Shown here piece by piece: positions 18,221-26,313 of a stretch of DNA of 40,193 bases. Both the position numbers and the translations under genes were made by a program. The notes beneath the pieces are model-generated. The model had not been told where the DNA came from. It searched no databases and was given only the letters and a program-made list of their open reading frames with translations. Source of the DNA: Lautropia sp. (GTDB taxonomy: Bacteria > Pseudomonadota > Gammaproteobacteria > Burkholderiales > Burkholderiaceae_E); assembly GCA_030528325.1 (NCBI GenBank), contig JAUMZD010000035.1:1-40193 (forward strand), given 5' to 3'. Numbering within the stretch: position 1 is the first letter of the stretch; each line of letters starts with the position of its first letter.

Positions 18221-19042
18221 TCAGGGTTTGTGCGTCGTGATCAGGCTCGCATCGCGGGCGAGGCCCAGCAGGTGCTGCCCACCATCGACCGTCAGGATGC
18301 TGCCGGTGATGGAGCGTGTCCTCATGGCAAACACCACACTGGCCGCGATGTCCTCGGCCGTACTGGAGGCGCCCAGTGGCGACAGCGTCCGGTGGGCGTA
18401 GTCGAAGGCGGCATCGTCCTGCAGGTAGCTGGGCAGTGTCAGGCCGGGGGCGATGCCCACCACCCGGATGCGGGGTGCGAGAGCCTGGGCCAGCATCGTG
18501 GTGCTGGCCGCCAGTGCGGCCTTGCTGAGGGTGTAGGACAGGAAATCCGGGTTCAGGTTGCCGAGTTTCTGGTCGAGCAGGTTGATGATGACCCCGTCGG
18601 GTGCGTCCGGGTGGGCGGCCAGCTGGCGGGCCAGGCTCTGCGACAGCAGCAGCGGCGCCATCAGGTTGGGGCGCAGATGCTCCTCCAGACTTCGTGGCGT
18701 CAAAGTCTCGATATCGTCGTAGACGAAGCGGGACGCGCTGTTGACCAGCCCGCAGACAGGGCCCAGTGCCGCGTTCAGGCGTGGTATCAGCTGCAGGCAC
18801 GCGTCGGCATCTTCCAGCGGGGCCTGCAGGGCCACGGCCCGGCGGCCCAGCGCCTGGATGTCGGCCACGGTCTGCCGGGCCTCGATGTCCGACTGGCCGT
18901 AGTGGATCCCGATGTCCCAGCCATCGGCCGCCAGCGCCAGCGCCATGGCGCGGCCCAGCCGTTTGGCACCACCGGTGATCAGGGCGACACGAGGCAGCGG
19001 ATGGGCAGAAGGGGCCGGGGTGGCGTGGGCAGATGAATCCAT
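18221..19042 (-). CDS. Short-chain dehydrogenase, pteridine-reductase-like (PTR1/FolM type)
   Basis: 273 aa from ATG 19042; a GTG at 19087 is less likely. The NAD(P) site is TGGAKRLGRAMALAL: the Arg in TGxxxRxG is a pteridine-reductase hallmark. Also seen are NSASRF (the NNAS position), a catalytic YTLSKAAL and a conserved LDQKLGNLNPDFLSYT block found in betaproteobacterial members. The expected role is reduction of dihydropterins or dihydromonapterin using NADPH in the cytosol. It is divergent from a MidA-like methyltransferase gene and lies upstream of ttcA, an arrangement I associate with Burkholderiales. The substrate is not proven. Confidence 0.85.
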   Translation of the reverse strand: MDSSAHATPAPSAHPLPRVALITGGAKRLGRAMALALAADGWDIGIHYGQSDIEARQTVADIQALGRRAVALQAPLEDADACLQLIPRLNAALGPVCGLVNSASRFVYDDIETLTPRSLEEHLRPNLMAPLLLSQSLARQLAAHPDAPDGVIINLLDQKLGNLNPDFLSYTLSKAALAASTTMLAQALAPRIRVVGIAPGLTLPSYLQDDAAFDYAHRTLSPLGASSTAEDIAASVVFAMRTRSITGSILTVDGGQHLLGLARDASLITTHKP

Positions 19043-19161
19043 GGCGCGCAGGAGGCTGGCAGGGGATGATGGATGGCACTGTAGCACGAGGCGGGTGCAC
19101 GGGAAGGTGTCACGTGGACTTGTTCAGCGTATCCCAAGCTCCACGGGGACATGTGAGGCCT

Positions 19162-19217
19162 TCATCATGATGACAGTGACAGCTGACTGGTGTTCATGAT
19201 GGTCGGCGTTCATGATG
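19162..19217. promoter_or_regulatory. Cluster of TCATGATG sites between divergent genes
   Basis: TCATGATG occurs three times (19165-19172, 19194-19201, 19210-19217). The first lies in the perfect palindrome TCATCATGATGA and the third in TTCATGATGAA. They lie in the 355-base divergent region between the SDR and methyltransferase genes, where a regulator could control both. The regulator is unknown; chance is possible. Confidence 0.35.
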
Positions 19218-19397
19218 AAACCGGCTTTCTGAGGGAAGATGCGAGCAGGCGTTTGGGCGGCGGGCGTCGTGAAGGCGACGATCGGCTCTGCCGGGGATGT
19301 TTGTGCCCGACCCGCCCGCCAGCGTGGCGCTTCCGTGATTAGACCTGAGAGGATTTGGGCGCTATGCTGTGTCCGTGACCGTCAGGAGGCCAACGAT

Positions 19398-20726
19398 GTG
19401 TTGTTTTTCATGCTCGATGGGCGTGTCATGAGCACGACTCGTCTTTCTTCTTCCTTTCCTCAAGGGAATGCGGGTTTGCCTGAACCGGATGCGGCCGCGC
19501 TGGCGGTCAGCCGGCAACTGGCCGCCCGTCTGACGGAGGCCATCGGACAGGCAGGCGGCTGGCTGAGTTTCGAGCGCTACATGGAGATGGCGCTGTATGA
19601 ACCGGGGTTGGGGTATTACAGCAATCCTGGCCGGGTTTTTGGTGCCGGTGGCGATTTCGTGACGGCCCCCGAGCTGACGCCGTTGTTCGGGGCCACACTG
19701 GCACGGCAGCTGGCGCGCTGGCTGCCAGCCATGGCAGAAGCGGCACCCGATCAGACGCCCGTCATCCTTGAAGTCGGTGCTGGTAGTGGCGTGCTGGCGG
19801 CGCAGGTGCTGAATGCCCTGACGCTGCGCGGCTTTTCTGCGTTGCGCTATCAGATTCTCGAACTCTCGGCAGAACGTCGGCGCCAGCAGCGTCAGACCCT
19901 GATCAACCGGGCGCCGGGCCTGCTCGATCGGGTCGAATGGCTGGAGACCCTGCCCGATGCCTTCTGCGGTATCGTCATCGGGAATGAAGTGCTCGACGCG
20001 ATGCCCGTGCGCGTCTTTGAATGGCGGCAGGAAGCAGACGGAGAGGGTTCGTTGCCTGACCGGTTTACGCAGCCTGCACCAGACTCGCCCGGGCGCGTGT
20101 TCGAGATGGGCGTACGGCTGGGCACCGATGGTTTCGAGTGGGCGCCCAGGCCGGCGGATCCTGCGTTCAGCGAGCGGGTTCAGGCCCTGAGGACAGCCGA
20201 GCGCCCCTGGCCGTCGGGTTATCGCTCCGAAGTGTGTCCGGCGCAGAGTGCCTGGCTCGCCACGGTGGCCGAGGCGATGACGGTGGGCGTGATCCTGCTG
20301 ATGGATTATGGATTTCCGTCAGCCGAGTATTACCACCCGCAACGGGATCGCGGCACGCTGATGTGCCATTACCGGCACCGCAGTCATGTCGACCCCTTCC
20401 TGTGGCCGGGGCTGTCGGACATCACGGCGCACATCGATTATTCCGCGCTGGCACGTGCGGCCGCGGAAGCGGGACTTCAGGCGCTGGGTTATGTTTCTCA
20501 GGCTTCGTTCCTGCTCAATGCCGGTCTGCTCGACGAGTTGTCGGCATTGCCCCGGGAGCCGGAGAATTTCTGGTTTGCCCAGGCTCAGGCCGTCCAGATG
20601 CTCCTGTCCGAAGCGGAAATGGGTGAGCTGTTCAAGGTGATCGCCTTTGCGAGGCGGCTCGATGCGGACGCGCTGGACAACACCTGTTTCACGGCGGGCA
20701 ACCGTCTCGGAGGCCTGATGGATTGA
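19398..20726 (+). CDS. MidA/NDUFAF7-family SAM-dependent methyltransferase (DUF185)
   Basis: 442 aa from a GTG at 19398, chosen because AGGAGG lies at 19384-19389, eight bases upstream; ATG 19428 is the alternative. The family pattern is clear: FERYMEMALYEPGLGYYSN near the N-terminus, GGDFVTAPELTPLFG, the SAM site ILEVGAGSGVLAAQVL, IIGNEVLDAMPVRVF-like segment, LLMDYGFPSAEYYHPQRDRG and GTLMCHYRHRSHVDPFLWPG. Mitochondrial relatives methylate an arginine of a complex I subunit; bacterial substrates are not settled. It is divergent from the pteridine-reductase-like gene. Confidence 0.9.
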   Translation: MLFFMLDGRVMSTTRLSSSFPQGNAGLPEPDAAALAVSRQLAARLTEAIGQAGGWLSFERYMEMALYEPGLGYYSNPGRVFGAGGDFVTAPELTPLFGATLARQLARWLPAMAEAAPDQTPVILEVGAGSGVLAAQVLNALTLRGFSALRYQILELSAERRRQQRQTLINRAPGLLDRVEWLETLPDAFCGIVIGNEVLDAMPVRVFEWRQEADGEGSLPDRFTQPAPDSPGRVFEMGVRLGTDGFEWAPRPADPAFSERVQALRTAERPWPSGYRSEVCPAQSAWLATVAEAMTVGVILLMDYGFPSAEYYHPQRDRGTLMCHYRHRSHVDPFLWPGLSDITAHIDYSALARAAAEAGLQALGYVSQASFLLNAGLLDELSALPREPENFWFAQAQAVQMLLSEAEMGELFKVIAFARRLDADALDNTCFTAGNRLGGLMD

Positions 20727-20833
20727 TGGCCTGTCTTCGCTTCGGGCATGGCTGGGCTGATGCCAGCCGCTACCTGACAGGAACGGGTGGATGTCGTGAA
20801 TCGGCCGAGGCGATGGGGCCATGCATGAAAGAC

Positions 20834-20869
20834 CCGGTTTCCGGGATGTGAAGATCCAGGGAACCGGGC
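20834..20869. terminator. Hairpin between convergent genes
   Basis: CCCGGTTTCC (20834-20843) pairs with GGGAACCGGG (20860-20869) over ten base pairs including one G-T pair. It lies between the methyltransferase stop and the convergent lipoprotein stop, where a bidirectional terminator is expected. The loop is 16 bases and there is no clear T-run. Confidence 0.4.
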
Positions 20870-20905
20870 CGGGCTACAGCGCTATCGGCGGATAGAGCGA
20901 CTGGA

Positions 20906-21286
20906 TTATTGCTTCTTCTCGCAAATGGTTTCGACCATGTTGCCGGTGCTGCTGTAGTCACGTGACGGGTAGGTGAAGACCGCGCTACCCTGCTTTTCGT
21001 GCCAGGTGACGGCCTTGTCGTCGCTGACATAGTATTCGCCCGAGGCGGCGCGAGCGATATTGGCCGTGACGGCCTGGTTCTTGCCATTGTTGAACATGAG
21101 CACGATCTGGTCGGTGCCTTTGTGGACGACGCCGACCTTCAGACGGTTGTCGCACTCGTACTGGACAGCATCGGCCGATTCGACCGATTTCTTGCCCAGA
21201 CCTGGCAGGCCCATGTCTTTCATGTTGGCGCAGGCGCTCAGGACGACGGCAGCTGCCACGGCCGACAGGATGGTGATGGCACGCAT
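20906..21286 (-). CDS. MliC-like lipoprotein, putative C-type lysozyme inhibitor
   Basis: 126 aa. It has a signal peptide with lipobox VLSAC, giving a lipidated Cys19. The mature domain matches the MliC pattern: an N-terminal YECDN cysteine, the AASGEYY loop (MliC has SASGARY), TWHEKQGSAVFTY and a final cysteine in ETICEKK that could pair with the first. MliC proteins insert the SG loop into the active site of C-type lysozyme and protect the cell wall. A paralog lies 253 bases upstream on the same strand. The family match is by eye; inhibitory activity is inferred. Confidence 0.72.
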   Translation of the reverse strand: MRAITILSAVAAAVVLSACANMKDMGLPGLGKKSVESADAVQYECDNRLKVGVVHKGTDQIVLMFNNGKNQAVTANIARAASGEYYVSDDKAVTWHEKQGSAVFTYPSRDYSSTGNMVETICEKKQ

Positions 21287-21539
21287 GAAAACTCCTTGGA
21301 ACTTGTATTCTGAAAAGTCCGATCCTACCTCAATCCCCTGGCAGGCGTATCAATTGACCACAAATGCAACAGGTGAGTCGGTGCCGGGCCGTGTGGCCGG
21401 GGATAGGGGCCGGTTTTCGCCTTCATGATGCCGGCCGCCCCAGGCGTCTGACCCGGTGTGCGACAGGCCCCGCCGTTCAGGGCGGGGAAGGATTGCCATC
21501 GGGGTGCCTGAACCGGGCGTGAGAGGCATCGGCACAGGC

Positions 21540-21920
21540 TCAGCGTGGTCCGCAGGTGGTTTCCCACAGCTTCCGGGTCGTGCGGTACTGGCTGTCGGGA
21601 TAGGTCAGGATGCCGGTGTCGTTCTTGACATGCCAGGTCACGGTTTTTGCTTCGTTTTCGTAATAGGCGCCGGAGGCGGCCGGGGCACGGTTGGCTCGGA
21701 CGAAGAACGTGTCCTTGCCATTGTTGAAGCTCAGCGTGATCGCGTCGCTGCTCTTGTAATTCACGGCCATCTTGTAGCCATTGTCGCACTGGTAGCGCTT
21801 GAAGTTCTTGCTGTCCTCGGGCGAGGATTCCAGCCCGCCGATGGAAACACCATCCAGGCTGAGGCAGGCACTCATCATGGACGCGGCCAGCAAGGGTGTG
21901 AGAACGATCGAAAGGCGCAT
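21540..21920 (-). CDS. Second MliC-like lipoprotein, paralog of the preceding gene
   Basis: 126 aa from ATG 21920; the longer frame to 22016 is not signal-like. The signal peptide ends in MMSAC, a lipobox. The domain shares the same layout as its neighbour: YQCDNGYKM, ITLSFNNGKDTF, APAASGAYYENE, VTWHVKNDTGILTYP and a closing WETTCG. The key SG loop and both cysteines are kept. Two tandem copies suggest duplication, perhaps for different lysozymes or expression conditions. It is followed on the right by a copy of repeat family A. Confidence 0.72.
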   Translation of the reverse strand: MRLSIVLTPLLAASMMSACLSLDGVSIGGLESSPEDSKNFKRYQCDNGYKMAVNYKSSDAITLSFNNGKDTFFVRANRAPAASGAYYENEAKTVTWHVKNDTGILTYPDSQYRTTRKLWETTCGPR

Positions 21921-22055
21921 GCGGAAGTATCCTGTTCCTGTGAGGCGGCCCAGGCTCTCAGATGTCTGGTGCCTGGACGGGGCTGATGCCGGACTGCCCA
22001 TCATACCGGCCCGCACATCGGTTGCGCACGGCTGTGTGCCGGGTGCAACAGGGCG

Positions 22056-22215
22056 GTGTCAAGAACCCATCATCCTTCGGGCTGACCCCAAAACCGCACG
22101 CTGACGGCGTTGCCACGCCTGACAGGGCAAGAAGCCAAGCCTTGACGGCGCGTGGCGCCTTGTCAGCACACGGTTTCGGGGCCAACGTGGGGGCGGACAA
22201 GTTCATGACACGCGA
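22056..22215 (-). repeat. Dispersed palindromic repeat, family A, copy 2 (inverted)
   Basis: Read on the minus strand this matches 6291-6435: CGTGTCATGAACTTGTCC (versus CGTGTTATGCACTTATTT), GCCCCCACGTTGGCCCC, then the reverse arm GCGGTTTTGGGGTCAGCCCG. The two arms within the copy also pair with each other over about 39 bases. The last 17 codons and stop of the GIY-YIG gene lie inside it. Confidence 0.65.
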
Positions 22216-23593
22216 GCGGAACCAGACGCCCCTTTGGCGCATCATAGCGGTAATGAACGATACTGTGATCCTGGATGCGTCGGATGGCTTCGTCGATGGC
22301 ATTCAGCGGAACCAGAAACCACTCTCTGGGGTGAACAGGATGGCCGAACCGGTCCAGAATGCTGATGTCGAGCTGAGCGCTGCCAAAGAATCGGTGCAGC
22401 AGGCTTTCGAGCTGGTGGCGATGGACGTTGTGTAGCTGGTAGGTTGTCACGATCTCGACATCCGCCATCAGGTACGTGGGATCATGGGCCGCATTGGCAA
22501 CACGTTTTTCCACGCAACCGCCCGTCACACCGATCTTGTGGATCAGGTTCCGGTACTGTTCGATATAGGCATTCGTCGAGCGGCTGCGCAGCACATAGAT
22601 CGTGCCAGTTTCAACCCCCAATGAGGTGTGGGCATGAAGGACAGAGGACTTCGTTTCGACGGAGCCTTGATAGCTGAACTCGGCCAGTCTACCTCGTTCA
22701 AGCTGCGAGATGCGCCTGTCACTTTCCTCCAGTTTTTCCACTCGCCGACCATGTCTGTCCTTGCTCAGCGCACGCTTCAATGAACGCATGAGCAAGTCAC
22801 TTTCGGTGCCGTTATCGTAGATCACCCGAAGTCTTGCATCGGTGTCCTGGTTCGGGGCGACAAAGCTTTCGCCCTTCTCTACGACGAGGAGAAGTTGCCC
22901 ATTGAGGATGAACAGGTCTCCTGCTTCGACGCTGGCTCCTTTGTCTCCCGCTGCCTTTTGTCCAAATCCGATCGTCTTGCGGGTTCCCTGTCGAAGCTCC
23001 TCGGAGATCTGTCTGAAACGGGGCTGAAAGCGTTCAAAGTCCGGGCATACGGTTCTCTGGGCAATGTCCTGGGCAGGGCTCCGCCTGTTTGATGAGAGGC
23101 TTCTCACGGCGGAGGGACGTACATGGTTCAGGTTGTTGATGTCCGTGCCGTTTGTGGAGAGTTCATCGGATAGGCCCAGAGCGGCCAGTAATCCTTCGTC
23201 ATCCATGTTGTCCGGGTCGAGCGTCGTCTTGGCGTGTCTTGCTTCCGTCAATGAAGCGATCCTTGAAGAAATGTTGTCTTCCTGGCCTCTGATGCATTCA
23301 GGGGCATTCAGCAAGGCTGTGTCGTGACCCATGTCAGCCAGCAGGGCAAGCATGTCCGCGTCATGCTGAATCGCTCCCCATCGAACAGCCAGCAAACGCT
23401 CGAAGATGTCGGCAGATCCGTCTTGGGTCGGGGCACGTCGATGGTTTTCGTGGAAGTCCAGAATCGCTTCAAAGCCCAGACGCAGGCGCTCTACTTGCGG
23501 ATTGGCAGCACTCTTTGGCAGCGGGGAGGTGTCGATATCCAATTCGGCCAGCATCCGGTCGTCATCATCATGTAGCACGTCGGTCTCAAACAT
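22163..23593 (-). CDS. GIY-YIG nuclease-domain protein (T5orf172-like) of the defence-like locus
   Basis: 476 aa. GGAGGAGG stands just before the ATG, which overlaps the helicase stop by eight bases, so the two are coupled. Residues 1-200 are unassigned. Residues 224-276 form a beta-rich block (GDLFILNGQLLLVVEKGE, then RVIYDNGTESDLLMRSLKRA) seen in other GIY-YIG proteins. Residues 329-432 carry the nuclease pattern: GTIYVL, HKIGVTGG, a conserved arginine at 364, LESLLHRFF and REWF with the expected catalytic Glu424. It probably nicks or cuts DNA for the system, supplying the activity the methyltransferase seems to have lost. The last 17 residues are encoded within repeat family A, so this C-terminus is atypical. 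Confidence 0.82.
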   Translation of the reverse strand: MFETDVLHDDDDRMLAELDIDTSPLPKSAANPQVERLRLGFEAILDFHENHRRAPTQDGSADIFERLLAVRWGAIQHDADMLALLADMGHDTALLNAPECIRGQEDNISSRIASLTEARHAKTTLDPDNMDDEGLLAALGLSDELSTNGTDINNLNHVRPSAVRSLSSNRRSPAQDIAQRTVCPDFERFQPRFRQISEELRQGTRKTIGFGQKAAGDKGASVEAGDLFILNGQLLLVVEKGESFVAPNQDTDARLRVIYDNGTESDLLMRSLKRALSKDRHGRRVEKLEESDRRISQLERGRLAEFSYQGSVETKSSVLHAHTSLGVETGTIYVLRSRSTNAYIEQYRNLIHKIGVTGGCVEKRVANAAHDPTYLMADVEIVTTYQLHNVHRHQLESLLHRFFGSAQLDISILDRFGHPVHPREWFLVPLNAIDEAIRRIQDHSIVHYRYDAPKGRLVPLACHELVRPHVGPETVC

Positions 23594-25754
23594 GCTGCGC
23601 CTCCTCCGTGGATGCCGCCTCCGGTGCGTTGCTGGTGGGATTCGATCTGGATCTGGCCTTTCGGCGATAGTTGGCCAGAGCCATCATGCCTTGTGCCATC
23701 TTCTGCTCCCAGGGATCCGGGGATTGGAGGCTTGGAGCACGTCCCTGCTCCTGCTTGAACCGAAGGGCGCGTTTCGTCAGCTCCCGGGCTTCATCCTCCG
23801 AGAGTTGACAGCGTTTGGCGGAGATGGCTGCCTGAATCTGTTTGAGTGTGCTTTCATTCAGCGTTTTGGCCAGCAGCGCATAAGCCGTGCCGAACGGATT
23901 CCTGCTGTCGATCAGGTCGATGTCCAGATCCTGTACGTTCAGAAAGCGGCGGCTACCATCGATGAACGCCGTGTTGCCGTGCTGTCTACTTTCTGTTTCG
24001 ATTTCGGATTCGATGGACAGGGGCGCGTTTGTCTGCGTGAGTACGCCCTGTTGCTGAGCCATGTGTACAGTGGCCAGCAGATGCTGCCGGATGGCTTCGT
24101 GATCGGACGCCTCGAGTTGCGGATAACGGTCACGTATGATCTTGCCGATATGCAGCTGGGTGGTTTCTTCGGGTAGGGTGTTTTGCTGGTCGAAGAGGGC
24201 TCGGCCCATCAGGTGGGGGTCTTGAAGGACGGCGACGTAGAGGTCGTTCAGATCCTTCCGACAGATCTGTCTTGCCGCCTCGGACATGCTCTGGGTGAGC
24301 CCTTTGATCTGGATATGGTAGGTGCCGGTGGTGGCGTTGTAGCCTGTATTGCCGCCGCCTGCCTGATAACCCTGCTCACCGTAATCAAAACCGTCGAGTG
24401 GGCCTGAGTCCCTCGGAGTGAAGTTGAAGTTCGGTGCCATGACCTGTTCCATCAGCAGGCTGGCGGAAATGGCCTTGAGTGTGTCATTGACGGCTTCGGT
24501 CACGATCCCTTCATCGGCGGTAGGTTCGGCCAGCAGATTGGTGAAGCGTGCCCGTGTTTTGCCTGGCGCATCTCGTGTTGCCCGGCCGATGATCTGTACG
24601 ACTTCGGTCAGACTGCTCCGGTAGCCGATGGTCAGCGCGTGTTCGCACCAGATCCAGTCAAAGCCCTCTTTGGCCATGCCAAGGGCGATGATGATGTCGA
24701 CATGATCCCGATCGTTCTTGTGCTCGGGGTCTTTGAGGGCAGCCAGTACCTTGGCCCGTTCGGCGAGGTCGTCGTCGTTGACCAGGTTGGCGATTTTCAG
24801 CATGCGTCCATCCTGACGGGATCTGACCTGATGGAAGCCGGTTCTTGCGTCCTGCCCTTCCCATTTGCCGAGGAGGTCGATGATGCGATTCGTCTCGTGT
24901 GCCTTGTCGCCAAGACTTTCCCGCGCATTCACATTGGGAATGTGGATGATGGTTTTCAGGCTCGGGTCGAGTACCTTCTCAAGGCTGTCCAGATAGGGGC
25001 CGTTGTAGAAGTGATGGCAGATGTCAAGTGACTTGAGATGCTGGTAGGCGGCCAGCTGCTCGTAGTAGCTGTAGGTGACGGTCGTGAAGCGGGCTTCGTC
25101 GTCCGGCGATAGAACAGCCTCACCATCTCCCCGGAAGTAAGAGCCGGTCATGGCCATCAGATGGGTTTGGCCACGCTCGATCAGGTTCTTGAGATGGCGG
25201 CCCAGCTTGTTGTTGTCGGTGTTGCTGGAGACATGATGAAATTCGTCGATGGCAATCAGGCAGCCATCGAGGGCTTCGATGCCCAACTCATCGACGGCGA
25301 AACGGAAGGTGGCATGCGTGCAAACCAGTACTTGATCAGTGCTGCGCAGGAAGCGGGAGACGGCCCTGACCTTGGAGCACTCGGCTCGAGCATCGTCGCC
25401 ACCGGGCGCATTGCAGAGGTTCCATCGGGGGGCCACGTGCCAGTCGGCGAAGAATCCGCTCTGGCGGAGAGGCTCATTGGCAAAACTGCTGCCGATGGAG
25501 CGTTCTGGCACGGCGATGATGACCTGCCGGATGCCTTGATGATGGAGCTTGTCGAGGGCCACATACATCAGCGCTCTGGACTTGCCTGAGGCAGGCGGAG
25601 ATTTGATCAGCAGGTACTGGGCATGGCGTTGCTGGTAGACGCGGGCCTGCATCACACGCATGCCCTGGGCATGAGGGCCAGTGTTCAGGGTTGGGTGGTT
25701 GCCCAAGGCGATGGAGATCGCCGGCATCGGGAAGGACGTTTCGGCTGAATTCAT
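23586..25754 (-). CDS. SF2 DEAD/DEAH-type helicase of the defence-like locus
   Basis: 722 aa from ATG 25754 (GTG 25757 is an alternative nearer the GGGGG ribosome-binding site; the frame opens at 25958). Motifs: Walker A PPASGKS at 53-59, motif II DEFHH at 170, MAMTGSYFRGDG (motif III region), GMAKEGFDW at 359-367 and motif VI QIIGRATRDAPGKTRA at 387-402. The C-terminal 300 residues are unassigned and mostly helical, with a charged tail. It resembles the helicase subunits of restriction and restriction-like systems, translocating on or unwinding DNA with ATP. It is coupled to the GIY-YIG gene downstream. A 559-base gap with four direct repeats separates it from the upstream ATPase, so it probably has its own promoter. 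Confidence 0.88.
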   Translation of the reverse strand: MNSAETSFPMPAISIALGNHPTLNTGPHAQGMRVMQARVYQQRHAQYLLIKSPPASGKSRALMYVALDKLHHQGIRQVIIAVPERSIGSSFANEPLRQSGFFADWHVAPRWNLCNAPGGDDARAECSKVRAVSRFLRSTDQVLVCTHATFRFAVDELGIEALDGCLIAIDEFHHVSSNTDNNKLGRHLKNLIERGQTHLMAMTGSYFRGDGEAVLSPDDEARFTTVTYSYYEQLAAYQHLKSLDICHHFYNGPYLDSLEKVLDPSLKTIIHIPNVNARESLGDKAHETNRIIDLLGKWEGQDARTGFHQVRSRQDGRMLKIANLVNDDDLAERAKVLAALKDPEHKNDRDHVDIIIALGMAKEGFDWIWCEHALTIGYRSSLTEVVQIIGRATRDAPGKTRARFTNLLAEPTADEGIVTEAVNDTLKAISASLLMEQVMAPNFNFTPRDSGPLDGFDYGEQGYQAGGGNTGYNATTGTYHIQIKGLTQSMSEAARQICRKDLNDLYVAVLQDPHLMGRALFDQQNTLPEETTQLHIGKIIRDRYPQLEASDHEAIRQHLLATVHMAQQQGVLTQTNAPLSIESEIETESRQHGNTAFIDGSRRFLNVQDLDIDLIDSRNPFGTAYALLAKTLNESTLKQIQAAISAKRCQLSEDEARELTKRALRFKQEQGRAPSLQSPDPWEQKMAQGMMALANYRRKARSRSNPTSNAPEAASTEEAQHV

Positions 25755-25956
25755 CACGGATTTGCCCCCAGAGACCGACCCAGACCGGTGGACGGCAGGT
25801 TGATGTCGGCATGCTTGTCGTAGTGATGCGACGTTGTTAAATGGCAACATCTTGCAAAAGATGGGCCTGGGGCGTCGATGATGAAGTGGATGAATGAGCA
25901 GCTGATCCGGATGTCCGGCCGGACAGGGGCCTCTGGAAGCGCTGCTTTCCGACCGC
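25755..25956. other. Leader region of the helicase-nuclease unit
   Basis: No gene. A perfect hairpin CATCTT-GCAA-AAGATG lies at 25848-25863, about 94-109 bases before the helicase start. Any transcript starting near the direct repeats would carry it. The function is unknown. Confidence 0.35.
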
Positions 25957-26089
25957 AATCAAAACGCGATCAAAACTTTTGAACCTTGTCCGTTTGAGCT
26001 AAGTTGTTGATTTACATGGAGTCGCCATGCCTGGATTGCCTGAAATCCAGGCGATCGGGTGGCAGGAATCAAAAACCCATCAAAACTTT
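25957..26089 (+). repeat. Paired 19-bp direct repeats, element 1 (R1 and R2)
   Basis: R1 ATCAAAACGCGATCAAAAC (from 25958) and R2 ATCAAAAACCCATCAAAAC (from 26068) are 110 bases apart. Each is itself two ATCAAAA words about 12 bases apart. The space between contains GCTAAGTTGTTGATTT and a perfect hairpin, GCCTGGATT-GCCTGA-AATCCAGGC (26029-26052). The region is AT-richer than its surroundings. The same design recurs at 26182 and 31196. Confidence 0.75.
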
Positions 26090-26181
26090 CGTATCAGTCA
26101 ACGGACGCCCTGGGCAGAAGGCTGTCATCAGGCGCAGGAGGGAAGGCCGAAAGCCCTGTCAGCGGGACATCATGCTGCTTG

Positions 26182-26313
26182 AATCAAAAACCGATCAAAA
26201 CTTTTCTACGCCGTCTTTCGGTTATAAGCCATTGATTCGTATAAGATATTTGTTTTTGATTGCCTAAAATTTGTGCAAACGAGTAGCCGGAATCAAAAAC
26301 CCATCAAAACTTT
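26182..26313 (+). repeat. Paired 19-bp direct repeats, element 2 (R3 and R4)
   Basis: R3 ATCAAAAACCGATCAAAAC (from 26183) and R4 ATCAAAAACCCATCAAAAC (from 26292) are 109 bases apart. The spacer keeps CCGTCTTTCG and CATTGATTCGTAT, then is very AT-rich. R4 runs directly into the stop codon of the ATPase gene at 26314. R2 to R3 is 115 bases and that segment lacks the TTGATT core. Confidence 0.75.

Noticed and set aside
26004-26267. Small plus-strand frame in the direct-repeat region
   Set aside because: Its translation only spells out the DNA repeats (NQKPIKTF and similar). It has no ribosome-binding site and spans the repeat elements.
25957-26313. CRISPR array
   Set aside because: Repeats are short (19 bp), spacers are about 90 bases rather than 30-40, left and right copies differ systematically, and no cas gene is present.
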